The notes: a model not told the origin generated them from the sequence alone. DNA of 64,000 nucleotides from an uncultured Bacteroidales bacterium (GCA_900318275.1 ONJY01000008.1:54510-118509), one strand, 5' to 3'. Counted from the first letter of the stretch, positions 16,415 through 25,638 are shown. Made by a program: numbers and translations.

Positions 16415-17494
16415 TCAGACGAAAAGGGCCGCGGCAATGCCGTCGGCGTGCAGAAGACCCTCGGCGGTAGGCACATAGTGACCTGCACTAAAGACAATCC
16501 AACCACAATCGACATAAGGCTGCATTCCACGGTGCAGCCTTTCTCTTTGCCCTTCGGACACGACGGCGACGGCGAGGCCGGCGGTGGTGCGCAAGGCCGT
16601 CATCAGCAGTTCATTGTAGGCGTCGGCCTCTGTGAGGCTCTCAGACTGCGGCGCTGCGCCTTGACAGTAGGCCACGGTGTCGGCGACATTCCACTGGCGA
16701 CGGTGTCCGTCGAAGCTGTGCGCCGCGGGGCCGAGGCCGAGATAGGGCGTGCGGTCCCAGTAGCGGCTGTTGTGACGGGAGCGGTAGCCCGGGCGGGCGT
16801 AGTTGCTCACCTCGTACTGCTCGAAGCCTTCGGCGGCAAGCCACTGCCCGACAGCGTGATACTGCCGCACGACCTCCTCGTCGCCGGGCAGCGCAACCCT
16901 CCCCTGCTCCACCTGCACGGCCAGCGCGGTGCCGGGCTCGACGGTGAGGGCATAGGCGGAGACGTGGGTGACGTAAGGCGGGAGGTGAAGGGTGAGCGGC
17001 GGAAGGGCGGGCAGGCCGTAGATGAAGTCGACGCTGATGTTGTCAAAGCCTGCGGCATGGGCGTTCTCGATGGCGTCGAGGGCCTGTCGGGCCGTGTGGC
17101 GGCGGTTGAGCATGCGGAGCATGCCGTCGTCAAGGCTCTGCACGCCGACACTCAGACGGTTGAAGAAGTGCAGCTCAGCAAGACCGCGCAGGTATTCGGG
17201 CGTCAGGTCCTCTGGATTAGCCTCGATAGTGGCTTCCTGCACGTGCGACACGTCGAACCAACGCCGCAGTCCGTCCACGATGCGGGCCAGCTCGGGCAGC
17301 GGAAGCAGCGAAGGAGTGCCACCGCCGAAGTAAACGGTCTGTATCCCATGCGGTTGCTCGCCGTGACGCCGTTCCATCTCACGCAACAGCCCATCGACAT
17401 AACGCTCCAATCTCAACTCACCGCTCTCCACTCTCGAGTAGAAGGCACAGTAGGTGCACTTGCGGTGACAGAACGGTACGTGTACGTATATCAT
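16415..17494 (-). CDS. HemW-like radical SAM protein (coproporphyrinogen III oxidase-like)
   Basis: A 359-residue radical SAM protein of the HemN/HemW family. The cluster motif is VPFCHRKCTYCAFYS (CX3CX2C), followed by VYFGGGTPSLL, EANPEDLTPEYL, RLSVGVQSLDDGMLRMLNRRH and ISVDFIYGLP. Family members lacking HemN-specific N-terminal residues act as heme chaperones (HemW) rather than oxidases; that is the likelier role. The start MIYVHVPF overlaps the meaB stop (ATGA). A 28-bp heptad patch is translated in frame at about residues 20-30 (the SGELRLE segment). Confidence 0.9.
   Translation of the reverse strand: MIYVHVPFCHRKCTYCAFYSRVESGELRLERYVDGLLREMERRHGEQPHGIQTVYFGGGTPSLLPLPELARIVDGLRRWFDVSHVQEATIEANPEDLTPEYLRGLAELHFFNRLSVGVQSLDDGMLRMLNRRHTARQALDAIENAHAAGFDNISVDFIYGLPALPPLTLHLPPYVTHVSAYALTVEPGTALAVQVEQGRVALPGDEEVVRQYHAVGQWLAAEGFEQYEVSNYARPGYRSRHNSRYWDRTPYLGLGPAAHSFDGHRRQWNVADTVAYCQGAAPQSESLTEADAYNELLMTALRTTAGLAVAVVSEGQRERLHRGMQPYVDCGWIVFSAGHYVPTAEGLLHADGIAAALFV
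17407..17434. repeat. Heptad patch inside the hemW-like gene
   Basis: Four consecutive 7-bp units (ccaatct, caactca, ccgctct, ccactct) are in phase, inside the coding sequence about 25 codons from the start. The sequence style matches the patch at 27975. Confidence 0.65.
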
Positions 17495-18576
17495 GCCAGC
17501 AACTGGTCGGCCGCAGCATAGGGGCTTATCTTGTTGTCGAGGATGTCCTTCTTGAGGGCCTCGATGCGTTCCTCTATGCCGGGAGTGTTGTAGAAGCGCT
17601 CGCGCAGGCCGTTCTCCAGCGCCTCGGTCATGATACGCAGGTTCTGCTGCTGGCGCTTGTGGTAGAAGTAGCCGTTCTGCTTGGTGAAGGTGACATATTC
17701 CATCACTGAGTTCCACAACTCATCGATGCCCTCGTGGGTGTAGGCCGAGCAGAGGGTGACCTTGACGGTCCAGCCGCTTTCGGGCATGGGGAAGAGGTGC
17801 AGCGCGTTGCGGAACTGGGCGGCGGCGAGTTCGGAGCGTTGCTTGTCGAGCTCACATTTGTTGATGCTTATCATGTCGGCCATCTCCATGATGCCGCGCT
17901 TTATGCCCTGCAGCTCATCGCCTGTGTTGGCGAGCTGCAGCAGCAGGAAGAAGTCTACCATGGAATGCGCGGCCACCTCGCTCTGGCCCACGCCGACGGT
18001 CTCCACAATCACCACGTCGAAGCCGGCCGCCTCGCAGAGGGTTATGATCTCGCGTGTCTTGCGGGCCACACCGCCCAGCGAACCGGCCGAGGGACTGGGA
18101 CGTATGAAAGCGTTGGGGTCTACGCTGAGCTCCTCCATGCGGGTCTTGTCGCCGAGGATGGATCCCTTTGAGCGTTCGCTGCTGGGGTCGATGGCCAGCA
18201 CAGCCACCTTGTGGCCATGGGCGGTGAGCATCTTGCCCAGCGCCTCGATGGTGGTGCTCTTGCCCGCTCCCGGCACGCCGGTGATGCCGAGGCGCACGCT
18301 CTTGCCGCTGTATGGCAGGCAGCGCTCAATCACCTCCTGGGCCTGCTGCTGGTGGGCGTAGAGCGAACTCTCGACGAGGGTTATGGCGCGGCTCAACAGG
18401 GTGCGGTCGCCATGCAGTATGCCGCTGATAAGTTCCTCGGTCGTAGGACCTTGGCGCCGTTTGGCACGCATACGCTCCACATAGCTGTTGTTGACTTGTT
18501 CCGGCTGCTTGACACCCTCCTGCACACTCAGCGCCGAGTCATATTCAAAGTTGCTGTAAAGATGCTTGTCGTCCAT
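17491..18576 (-). CDS. meaB: MeaB/ArgK GTPase, methylmalonyl-CoA mutase chaperone
   Basis: A 361-residue G3E-family GTPase that protects and reloads B12-dependent methylmalonyl-CoA mutase. It shows the P-loop GITGVPGAGKSTTIEALG, AIDPSSERSKGSILGDKTRM, VIVETVGVGQSEVA and the base-recognition motif ISINKCELDKQ (NKCE in place of the more common NKAD). The mutase genes are not in this window. It lies 5 bp after the glycosyltransferase gene and overlaps the hemW-like gene by 4 bp. Confidence 0.93.
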   Translation of the reverse strand: MDDKHLYSNFEYDSALSVQEGVKQPEQVNNSYVERMRAKRRQGPTTEELISGILHGDRTLLSRAITLVESSLYAHQQQAQEVIERCLPYSGKSVRLGITGVPGAGKSTTIEALGKMLTAHGHKVAVLAIDPSSERSKGSILGDKTRMEELSVDPNAFIRPSPSAGSLGGVARKTREIITLCEAAGFDVVIVETVGVGQSEVAAHSMVDFFLLLQLANTGDELQGIKRGIMEMADMISINKCELDKQRSELAAAQFRNALHLFPMPESGWTVKVTLCSAYTHEGIDELWNSVMEYVTFTKQNGYFYHKRQQQNLRIMTEALENGLRERFYNTPGIEERIEALKKDILDNKISPYAAADQLLA

Positions 18577-18581
18577 AGACT

Positions 18582-20078
18582 TTACTCGGGTTTCCTGTAT
18601 GTTATTATTTCTTGCTGCTGGAAAGATTCCACTCCCTGCTGCACGTATCCATTGTTCTCAAGCATTGACGTCCACTCTTCAACAGGATACCATTGCTCGC
18701 GAACTATATGCACCACAGGTCTTTCCGGCATACTGACGCTGTTGCAATAGAGGTATCCCCGCGGTGCGAGATAAGGCTCAAAGACCTGCTGCTCCACGCG
18801 TCCTTCTGTTAAAAAAGCCGTATGGGCTGTGTCGAAGTAATAGACTAATTGCTTATCTATCCATTCCGGCGCAATAACTATATTACAAGGCTCAGCTTGT
18901 TCCAGTTCAAGCATACGCTGTGCCGTAGCACTGACATTTCCCTTCCATCCAGCATAACGCAACCGAGTATCGTCGGGCTTGCACGAGAGCGCCATAAGCA
19001 ACACCATGACACCGCACAAATAATAATAGAGCCTAACCTTATCACCAGCCAGCCTGCGACAATAGGCCGACAAGGCAAGCAGATAGGCTGGAAGCGCAAA
19101 GTAGAAATAACGGTCGAGGAACATGCCCACAAAGAACGATACAACGAACGAGACCATCAAAGGGATTAACCATGCAGCGGTCAACAACGTAACATTGCTC
19201 ACACGGAAACGCTTGCGCACCATAGCAACCACAGTCATAACCAGAACGCAGAGCGACAATACTAGGAACAGTATTGTTGGCACAGGCGAATTGGTCAAGT
19301 GGCAGAACATGAAGTACAACGTGTCGAAGCCCTCGGTTTTGGCTATCCACGTACCATGTACGCCTGAGTCCATAAAGCGCGCATACAGTACTGCCCACAT
19401 AGGGATATAGCACAGAATCAATACCGCCGCATGGACAAGACCATGTTTCCACAAACGTCGCAGGGCTCCAGGGACAAACAACAACGATACAGCTTCGACA
19501 ACAATAACCCAGAAAGCCATATAATGGCTGTACATTATTAGGACATTGACCACTGCGAGCCATACCCAGGCAGAGCGGCCGCGATAGTTTTCATCGAGGA
19601 CTGTAAGAAAGAAATATAGAGACCAGGCCGCCAACATACCCAAAAGGCTATAGATGCGGCCATCGTGGGAGAGGAATATTGACATCGTCGAGAAGGCATA
19701 CATCGTCGACGCCAGAAGGCCTACATGCCGTCCGACATAACGCTCGCCGGTGAGCCATATCGGTATTACAGTCAACACGCTGAAAACAAGAGATAAGATC
19801 CTTAGAGACAGTACACTGACACCAAATAGCATCACCCAAAAATGGAGCAACAACTCCCATAACGGCGGATTGTCGTAGGCGGAAAGGCCTACCAATATGT
19901 CAGCAAGCGACCGGCTGGCGTAAAACAAAGAGAAACATTCGTCGTTCCCTATGTCGGCCTTGCCAACATAAAGACAACGAATAATTGCCGCTACAGCCAC
20001 AACGGCACCACACTCGACATAACGCCATATGGACATGTATGCTTTACCGGTCTTCTCAAACATATAAAGAAAACGCAA
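18582..20078 (-). CDS. GT39/ArnT-like polyprenyl-phosphate-dependent membrane glycosyltransferase
   Basis: A 498-residue protein with about ten to eleven predicted membrane helices and the family's first-loop acidic motif (GNDECFSLFYASRSLADILV, followed by DNPPLWELLLHFW). PMT_2/GT-C enzymes of this type transfer sugars from undecaprenyl carriers to lipids or proteins in the periplasm; donor and acceptor cannot be read from sequence. The C-terminal 110 residues are soluble. Two possible starts (20078 and the Met at 20063, MFEKTGK) lie close together. It leads the meaB-hemW run and is downstream of the tRNA terminator. Confidence 0.82.
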   Translation of the reverse strand: MRFLYMFEKTGKAYMSIWRYVECGAVVAVAAIIRCLYVGKADIGNDECFSLFYASRSLADILVGLSAYDNPPLWELLLHFWVMLFGVSVLSLRILSLVFSVLTVIPIWLTGERYVGRHVGLLASTMYAFSTMSIFLSHDGRIYSLLGMLAAWSLYFFLTVLDENYRGRSAWVWLAVVNVLIMYSHYMAFWVIVVEAVSLLFVPGALRRLWKHGLVHAAVLILCYIPMWAVLYARFMDSGVHGTWIAKTEGFDTLYFMFCHLTNSPVPTILFLVLSLCVLVMTVVAMVRKRFRVSNVTLLTAAWLIPLMVSFVVSFFVGMFLDRYFYFALPAYLLALSAYCRRLAGDKVRLYYYLCGVMVLLMALSCKPDDTRLRYAGWKGNVSATAQRMLELEQAEPCNIVIAPEWIDKQLVYYFDTAHTAFLTEGRVEQQVFEPYLAPRGYLYCNSVSMPERPVVHIVREQWYPVEEWTSMLENNGYVQQGVESFQQQEIITYRKPE

Positions 20079-20105
20079 TTAGATCTTTTTTATTGCAGCA
20101 AGCAT

Positions 20106-20139
20106 AAAAAAAGGCATCACCGACGATGGATGATGCCTT
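20106..20139 (-). terminator. Terminator of the tRNA(CAU) gene
   Basis: A perfect 9-bp stem (aaggcatca 20111-20119 against tgatgcctt 20131-20139) with an 11-nt loop is followed on the minus strand by a T-run (A-run 20106-20112). It begins 8 bp after the tRNA 3' end. Confidence 0.88.
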
Positions 20140-20146
20140 GTGTTTG

Positions 20147-20220
20147 TAGCGGGAATCAGACTTGAACTGATGACCTCCGGGTTATGAATCCAGCGCTCTA
20201 ACCAGCTGAGCTATCCCGCC
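20147..20220 (-). tRNA. tRNA with CAU anticodon (elongator tRNA-Met most likely)
   Basis: A 74-nt cloverleaf. The acceptor stem GGCGGGA pairs with TCCCGCT (G-U at the first pair), the D-arm is GCTC/GAGC, the anticodon loop is TTCATAA, the variable loop is AGGTC and the T-arm is ATCAG/CTGAT around TTCAAGT. The anticodon stem has a U-G pair and an A31-C39 mismatch next to the loop. The CCA end is not encoded (A73 is followed by CAAAC). A CAU anticodon could also belong to tRNA-Ile2 (lysidine), but body features resemble elongator Met; initiator features (C1-A72 mismatch, three G-C pairs in the anticodon stem) are absent. Confidence 0.93.
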
Positions 20221-20255
20221 ATCCTCTGGGCCTCTCGCGGCCTCAAAAGCGGGTG

Positions 20256-20287
20256 CAAAAGTACTAACATTTTCCGATATGGCCAAA
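20256..20287 (-). promoter_or_regulatory. Promoter of the tRNA(CAU) gene
   Basis: On the minus strand, TTTG (20284-20287), a 20-bp spacer and TACTTTTG (20256-20263) match the Bacteroidota consensus and lie 36 bp upstream of the tRNA 5' end. Confidence 0.75.
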
Positions 20288-20348
20288 TTATTTTGCAAAT
20301 AATTTCGCAATAACGTAATTATCAAATCGAAAGGAATATGATGCAGCG

Positions 20349-21419
20349 TTACTTCGACGGCATCATACCGGACAAAACACCCCCAACCGAGTCGCATTTG
20401 GCACCCGTCACAGATGCCAACGTGTTCACCTTCCCGGTGAGACGCAGATACCCCAGAAGGGTGAAGATGATGGCTTCCTTGTAATTGACGGTCAGCTCGT
20501 CGGGAACGGTAATAGCAGTCGACGGGCGGTATTCACCGATCTGCTCTATCAGGTAACTGTTCCACGCCCCTCCGCCAGTCACCAGCAGAGTGCCTATACC
20601 ATGCGCCTCAAGCACCCGACCAATCTGCATGGCAATATGTGCCGACACGGTGGCCAATGCGTCGCGCACTTTCGATAACGATGGTACTACGCCTATGAAA
20701 GCCTTCACCAACGGCCAGAACTGGTCGACAAACCACTCTTTGCCCAGCGACTTTGGACCCACAGTAGCATAATATTGTAGCGCGTCGAGCTCGTGCAGCA
20801 GACAAGTATGCACCTGACCTCCGCGAGCGTTGACGCCACCCTTGTCGTAGGGATAGCCAAGCAACGCCGCCAAACGGTTCAGCGCCATGTTGCACGGGCA
20901 GATGTCAAACGCTACACGCTTGCCATCGGCACGGTACGAGATGTTTGCAATACCTCCGAGGTTAAGGCACGCATCATATTGCCCAAAGAGCATCTCGTCG
21001 CCAATAGGCACCAACGGCGCTCCTTGTCCTCCTAACGCCACATCCAACGTGCGGAAGTTCGATACCACCGGCAGGCCAGTCTCGGCGGCTATAGCGTCGC
21101 CGTCGCCAATCTGTGTGGTGAGACCCAGATGCGGCTGATGGAAGATAGTATGTCCATGCGATGCAACAGCATCGGTCTCAAGGTTATGCTTCAAAAGGAA
21201 GGAATTGATTGTACGGCCATACAGATGCCCAAGCTCAACGTTGGCGAGCGCATACTCGTAAGCAGAAGCATGCTCTAGTGTAGAAAGGCGCTTCCGCCAC
21301 TCTTCATAATAGGGCATGGTCTCCGCAGCCACAACGCTATAGCCGCTCTCGTTGATGTCACAGAGGGCAAGGTCAATACCGTCGAGCGACGTGCCCGACA
21401 TGAGGCCAAGTATACGCAT
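20349..21419 (-). CDS. anmK: Anhydro-N-acetylmuramic acid kinase
   Basis: AnmK phosphorylates and hydrolyses 1,6-anhydro-MurNAc to MurNAc-6-phosphate in peptidoglycan recycling. The 356-residue ASKHA-fold protein opens with the signature RILGLMSGTSLDGIDLAL and has AVASHGHTIFHQP, TQIGDGDAIA, VSNFRTLDVALGGQGAPLVP, CLNLGGIANIS, DKGGVNARGG and LLVTGGGAWN. It is 3 bp after ackA, so the two are probably one transcript. The recycling partner MurQ is not in the window. Confidence 0.95.
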   Translation of the reverse strand: MRILGLMSGTSLDGIDLALCDINESGYSVVAAETMPYYEEWRKRLSTLEHASAYEYALANVELGHLYGRTINSFLLKHNLETDAVASHGHTIFHQPHLGLTTQIGDGDAIAAETGLPVVSNFRTLDVALGGQGAPLVPIGDEMLFGQYDACLNLGGIANISYRADGKRVAFDICPCNMALNRLAALLGYPYDKGGVNARGGQVHTCLLHELDALQYYATVGPKSLGKEWFVDQFWPLVKAFIGVVPSLSKVRDALATVSAHIAMQIGRVLEAHGIGTLLVTGGGAWNSYLIEQIGEYRPSTAITVPDELTVNYKEAIIFTLLGYLRLTGKVNTLASVTGAKCDSVGGVLSGMMPSK

Positions 21420-21422
21420 AAT

Positions 21423-22625
21423 TTACAGTTGCCCAGTGACAATCTTGTAGGTATCCACAGCTATGGCCAGCTCCTCGTCGGTGAGCACCACCGCCGTCGT
21501 CACCCGCGCGCCGGGCTTGCTGATGACAGCGTCGACGCCGGCCGTGCGGTCGTTGAGCTCCATATCCACCTCTACGCCAAGCCAGTCCATGTTTTCAAGT
21601 ATGGCGTGGCGCATGAACCAGGCGTTCTCGCCTATGCCGCCGGTGAAGATGAGCAGGTCGCAGCCGTTCATCTGCGCCATGAAAGCGCCTATGTATTTCT
21701 TGCAGCGCTGGGCGAAGACCTCGAAGGCCAGTGTGTTGCGCTTGTCGCCGCGCTGCACGCCGGCCCAGATGTCGCGCATGTCGGGCGAAGCGCCCGTCAG
21801 ACCCGTAAGGCCGCTCTTCTTGTACAGTATATCGTTGATTTCCTGTGGGCTGATATGAGCTTTGTCCATCAGATATAGCACTGCGCCCACGTCAATGTCG
21901 CCGCAGCGCGAACCCATGGTGAGGCCCTCGAGCGAGGTCATACCCATCGAGTTGTTGACACTCTTGCCGTGGTCTATGGCGCAGATCGAGGCGCCGCTGC
22001 CCAAATGACAGGTAATGATCTTCAGGTCTTTCCAGTATTTGCCAATCATCTTGGCACCGCGTTTGGCAACGAAGCGGTGACTCGTGCCGTGGAAGCCGTA
22101 GCGGCGTATGCCGTACTGCTCGTAGAACTCGTAGGGGATGCCGTAGAGGTAGTTCTTCGGTTCTATGCTGAGGTTGAACGAGGTGTCGAACACCGCCACC
22201 TGCGGCACGTCGGGCATCACGTTGTTGATGGCTTCGGCACCCATAATGTTGCCCGGTATGTGCAGCGGTGCCAGGTCGATGAGCGACTCCTCCTTGTTGA
22301 TGACATCGCGCGTAATCTGCACGCTCTTAGTAAAATACTCGCCGCCGTGCGCAAAACGGTGTCCCACGGCGCCAACTTCCTTGATGCTCTTGATGACGCC
22401 CGTCACGGGGTCGGTCAACGCCTCCATCACCAAGCGCAGGCCTTCCGTGTGGTTCGGTATCGGGCACTCCGTGGTGTGCTTCTCGCCGTGAGCTGTGTAG
22501 CTGAAGATGCCGCTCGGCAACCCGATGCGCTCCAGCAGGCCTTTGGTCATGACGGTACGCGTATCTACGTCAATCAGCTGATACTTTAGCGACGAGCTGC
22601 CGCAATTGAGAACCAAGATCTTCAT
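21423..22625 (-). CDS. ackA: Acetate kinase
   Basis: AckA makes ATP and acetate from acetyl phosphate in fermentation. The 400-residue protein has KILVLNCGSSSLKYQLID, YGFHGTSHRFVAKRGA, CHLGSGASICAIDHGKSV, NNSMGMTSLEGLTMGSRCGD and FTGGIGENAWFMR, all as in active enzymes. The usual neighbour pta (phosphotransacetylase) is absent; the upstream gene is a divergent small membrane protein and the downstream gene is anmK. Confidence 0.97.
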   Translation of the reverse strand: MKILVLNCGSSSLKYQLIDVDTRTVMTKGLLERIGLPSGIFSYTAHGEKHTTECPIPNHTEGLRLVMEALTDPVTGVIKSIKEVGAVGHRFAHGGEYFTKSVQITRDVINKEESLIDLAPLHIPGNIMGAEAINNVMPDVPQVAVFDTSFNLSIEPKNYLYGIPYEFYEQYGIRRYGFHGTSHRFVAKRGAKMIGKYWKDLKIITCHLGSGASICAIDHGKSVNNSMGMTSLEGLTMGSRCGDIDVGAVLYLMDKAHISPQEINDILYKKSGLTGLTGASPDMRDIWAGVQRGDKRNTLAFEVFAQRCKKYIGAFMAQMNGCDLLIFTGGIGENAWFMRHAILENMDWLGVEVDMELNDRTAGVDAVISKPGARVTTAVVLTDEELAIAVDTYKIVTGQL

Positions 22626-22695
22626 AAGGCGTGTAAGTTAATTTATGCAAATAACGGCGTAATGCGCCTTTTATTGTGCCCCGGCGGAAAAGAAT

Positions 22696-22728
22696 TTTGT
22701 CCCATGTCGATAAAAAAACGTATCTTTG
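22696..22728 (+). promoter_or_regulatory. Promoter of the 128-residue membrane protein gene
   Basis: TTTG (22696-22699), a 21-bp spacer and TATCTTTG (22721-22728) lie 32 bp before the ATG. Confidence 0.78.
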
Positions 22729-22760
22729 CACCCGAAAACAAACCCTAAAAAAACATCGTC

Positions 22761-23147
22761 ATGGCAATGTCACGCAAAGCAAAAATCATCACAATCATCT
22801 CACTCATAGCGGTTCTCGGCCTCACACTCTTCATCTTCTTCCGCTTCTTCTTCGTCTACAGCACAGGCGTCAACGCCGGCGACCTCAACTATTTCCAGAA
22901 GGAAGGCGTCATATTCAAGACCTACGAAGGCAAGATGATACAAAGCGGCTTCCGCTCCACCGGTAAGACCACCGAAGGGCTGCACAGCAACGAGCTCAAG
23001 TTCTCAGTCACCGACAAGGCCGTGGCCGACACGCTGATGCGCGCCTCCGGCCGCCGCGTCGAGCTGCGTTGGAAACGCTACATGGGCACCCTCCCCTGGC
23101 GCGGCAACAGCCAATACGTGGCCACCGAGGTGCTCTCGATAGAGTAG
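22761..23147 (+). CDS. Conserved Bacteroidales single-pass membrane protein, function unknown
   Basis: A 128-residue protein with one N-terminal membrane helix (about residues 9-31, IITIISLIAVLGLTLFIFF) and a small soluble domain with AGDLNYFQKEGVIFKTYEGK, SNELKFSV and LRWKRYMGTLPWRGNSQYV. I recognise this domain as widespread in Bacteroidales, sometimes carrying the misleading label 6-phosphogluconate dehydrogenase; it has no Rossmann fold and cannot be that enzyme. It stands alone, divergent from ackA, with its own promoter. The second ATG (22767) is an alternative start. Confidence 0.8.
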   Translation: MAMSRKAKIITIISLIAVLGLTLFIFFRFFFVYSTGVNAGDLNYFQKEGVIFKTYEGKMIQSGFRSTGKTTEGLHSNELKFSVTDKAVADTLMRASGRRVELRWKRYMGTLPWRGNSQYVATEVLSIE

Positions 23148-23266
23148 AAGCACCTTCTACCGCTGCGCTTGTTATCAAGCACATATACAATACCAGTTTC
23201 TCCAAACCCTTGCTGCTACCGAGTTTGTTCCATAGTGGGACCGTAGGGGCAAGAACCAACGAGCAC

Positions 23267-23297
23267 AAAAAAGGAGGCCGACAATCCATCGGCCTCC
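23267..23297 (-). terminator. Terminator of pepD
   Basis: A perfect 9-bp GC-rich stem (ggaggccga 23273-23281 against tcggcctcc 23289-23297) is followed on the minus strand by six Ts. It lies 20 bp beyond the pepD stop. Confidence 0.9.
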
Positions 23298-23316
23298 GTA
23301 ACATAACAAGCCACTG

Positions 23317-24765
23317 TTATTTCAGCTTCTTGAGGATTTCAAGAGTCTGGTTCCAGAACATCGCAACGGTCTTGATCTCGATGCGCTCGTCGGGGCTGTG
23401 CACACCGCGCAGCGTGGGGCCGTAGCTTATCATGTCCATGTTGGGGTACTTCTCGCCGATGAGACCGCACTCCAGTCCGGCGTGGATGGCGCGGACCACG
23501 GGCTCCTTGCCGTACATCTTCTTGTACACGTCGACACCCACCTTCAGCACGCGGCTGTCGGGGTTGGGAGTCCAGCCGGGGTAGCCGTCGCTGTGCTTCA
23601 CGCGGCAGCCTGCCAGGCGGAAGGTGCTCTCCAGCTTGGCGGCGGCGGCCACGGAGCTGCGCTGGCTGGTGGCGATATGTATCACGCCATCCTTCATCTT
23701 GATGGAAGCCAAGTTGGTACTGGTCTCCACAAAGTTCTCAATCTCACGGCTCATGGCCAGCACACCGTGAGCGCAGGCGTAGAGCAGGTTGACGAGACGC
23801 TCCTGGGTCTCCTTGTCGATGAGCTTCTTGGGCATGTCGACGTCGCGGAGCTCGAACTCCATGTCAGGCTCGGTGGAGCGGAACTCGAACACCATGGCCT
23901 TGCCCATCTTAGTGACCATTGTCTTGAAGGCGCGCACGTTGGCTTCTGGCACGGTGACCACGGCCTCGGCCTCGCGGGCTATGGCGTTGCGCAGGTTTCC
24001 GCCGTCGATGGAGGCCAGACGCATGGAGTGCTTGTAGGTGCCCTCCCAGAGGATGCGGTTCAGGAGCTTGTTGGCGCAGGCGCGGCCTCGGTTTATGTCG
24101 TCGCCGCTGTGGCCACCCACCAGGCCGCTCACCTTCACGCGGAAAGCCTTGTGGCCTTTCACTGCAGGCACCAGCTTGTAGTCCATCTCGGCGGTGGTGT
24201 CTATGCCACCGGCGCAGCCTATGCAGTACTCACCCTCGTCTTCGTCGTCGAAGTTGAGCAATATCTCGCTCTTGAGCCAACTCTTGCTGAGACCGTTGGC
24301 GCCGGTGAGGCCGGTCTCCTCGTCCACGGTGATGAGGGCTTCCAGCGCCGGGTGGGCAATCTTTTTGTCTTCGAGGATGGCTAGGATGGCGGCGACGCCG
24401 ATGCCGTCGTCGGCGCCGAGGGTGGTGCCGTCGGCGGTGAGCCACTCACGGTCCAACACGGGCTGGATGGGGTCTTTCATGAAGTCGAACTTCTTGCTGC
24501 TGTTCTTCTCACAGACCATGTCCATGTGGGCCTGCAGGCACACGCCGGCACTCTTCTCGTAGCCCTTCGAGGCGGGCTTGCGGATGAGCACATTGCCAAG
24601 CTTGTCGCTCTTGGTCTCAAGGCCGTGGTCTTTGCCCCACTTGACGAGGTAGGCGCTGATGCGCTCCTCGTGCTTAGACGGGCGCGGAATCTGCATAATC
24701 TCTCCAAACCAGTGCCATACGCGCTCTGGCTTGAGTCCTTTCAGTATGTCTTTCTGCTGTTTCAT
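23317..24765 (-). CDS. pepD: Aminoacyl-histidine dipeptidase (M20 family, PepD-like)
   Basis: A 482-residue cytosolic di-zinc peptidase of the Xaa-His dipeptidase group. Metal and catalytic landmarks are LQAHMDMVCEKN (His, Asp), GTTLGADDGIGV (bridging Asp), LITVDEETGLTGANGL (catalytic Glu pair) and INRGRACANKLLNRILW in the lid domain. The length matches the family. It is a single-gene unit with a strong terminator. It carries no signal peptide, so it acts on peptides already in the cytoplasm. Confidence 0.93.
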   Translation of the reverse strand: MKQQKDILKGLKPERVWHWFGEIMQIPRPSKHEERISAYLVKWGKDHGLETKSDKLGNVLIRKPASKGYEKSAGVCLQAHMDMVCEKNSSKKFDFMKDPIQPVLDREWLTADGTTLGADDGIGVAAILAILEDKKIAHPALEALITVDEETGLTGANGLSKSWLKSEILLNFDDEDEGEYCIGCAGGIDTTAEMDYKLVPAVKGHKAFRVKVSGLVGGHSGDDINRGRACANKLLNRILWEGTYKHSMRLASIDGGNLRNAIAREAEAVVTVPEANVRAFKTMVTKMGKAMVFEFRSTEPDMEFELRDVDMPKKLIDKETQERLVNLLYACAHGVLAMSREIENFVETSTNLASIKMKDGVIHIATSQRSSVAAAAKLESTFRLAGCRVKHSDGYPGWTPNPDSRVLKVGVDVYKKMYGKEPVVRAIHAGLECGLIGEKYPNMDMISYGPTLRGVHSPDERIEIKTVAMFWNQTLEILKKLK

Positions 24766-24807
24766 AGGTATGTTGTTTGATTTGTTGTATTTCTTATAGA
24801 GAATGTT

Positions 24808-25638
24808 TTACTCCACGGAGCAGCCGGGGCCGAAGAGGCGCTTGGCATAGGGAGTGAGGGGGACGTGCTTGGAGAGCCAGAAGATGGGCAGCACGACGCT
24901 CTGGATGCCGCAGGCGTAGGGGGCTATCTCGTAGAGGCTGTAGACGACGGTGATGCTGTTGCGAGCGCTGTCGACGACGAAGTTGTCGGGCATTGGCATG
25001 CGCGCCACATCGCGGAACTCATCGAAAAGGCACTCGCGAATGTCCTTATTGACGTCGAGGTCTTGTATGGCACGTGCCACGGCCTCGCAGAGGAGGTTGG
25101 TGTCGGTGACGAGGTCGTCGATATGGATGGTGTTGCCGGTTGCCTTGTCGATGGTCAGGTATTCAACCGAGTACATGCCGTGGGCGGCACCTACGACGAA
25201 ACTCTCGGACGTGACGGTGAAGACGGCCAGCGCGCTGTCTTGCGTGCAGCTGCTCTCGAGGTGCATGTAGCCGTATTCTTCGTTCTTGTCGATGGCTTCT
25301 ACCGGCTTGCGCTCGCTGTCGTATTCGTCTTCGTAGGAGAACGGCAGGGCGAGCCATCGCTGCGCCGCCTCGTCGAAGTTGGTGGCTGCACTGTCCATGA
25401 AATACAGCAGCAACAGTTCCCGCTCGGCCTCGGCCGACATAGCACCTTTGGCGGGCCACTCGAGTTTGTAGTCCGTCTTGGTGAAGAAGTCGGTGCCCCA
25501 GGGGGCTTGTTCCTTGTCGAATACCACTTGGTAGCACTGTTCGCCGCTGATGGTGCGTGTGGCGAATCCGTTGGTTTCGTGTTTGCAGCCTGCCAGCAGC
25601 AGTGCGGCAAGGGCGATAAGGAGTGTTGTACGTTTCAT
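24808..25638 (-). CDS. DUF3298-type lipoprotein
   Basis: A 276-residue lipoprotein: MKRTTLLIALAALLLAGC gives a clean lipobox. The C-terminal half has the DUF3298/RsiV-like pattern (HGMYSVEYLTIDKATGNTIH, YSLYEIAPYACGIQSVVLP). RsiV homologues bind lysozyme, but no sigma factor is adjacent here, so function is unassigned. The ATG overlaps the TfoX-like gene stop (ATGA), implying coupled translation. Confidence 0.78.
   Translation of the reverse strand: MKRTTLLIALAALLLAGCKHETNGFATRTISGEQCYQVVFDKEQAPWGTDFFTKTDYKLEWPAKGAMSAEAERELLLLYFMDSAATNFDEAAQRWLALPFSYEDEYDSERKPVEAIDKNEEYGYMHLESSCTQDSALAVFTVTSESFVVGAAHGMYSVEYLTIDKATGNTIHIDDLVTDTNLLCEAVARAIQDLDVNKDIRECLFDEFRDVARMPMPDNFVVDSARNSITVVYSLYEIAPYACGIQSVVLPIFWLSKHVPLTPYAKRLFGPGCSVE

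Noticed and set aside
23146-23162. Terminator hairpin for the 128-residue membrane protein (gtagaag/cttctac)
   Set aside because: A 7-bp stem with a 3-base loop but no T-run; too weak to call.
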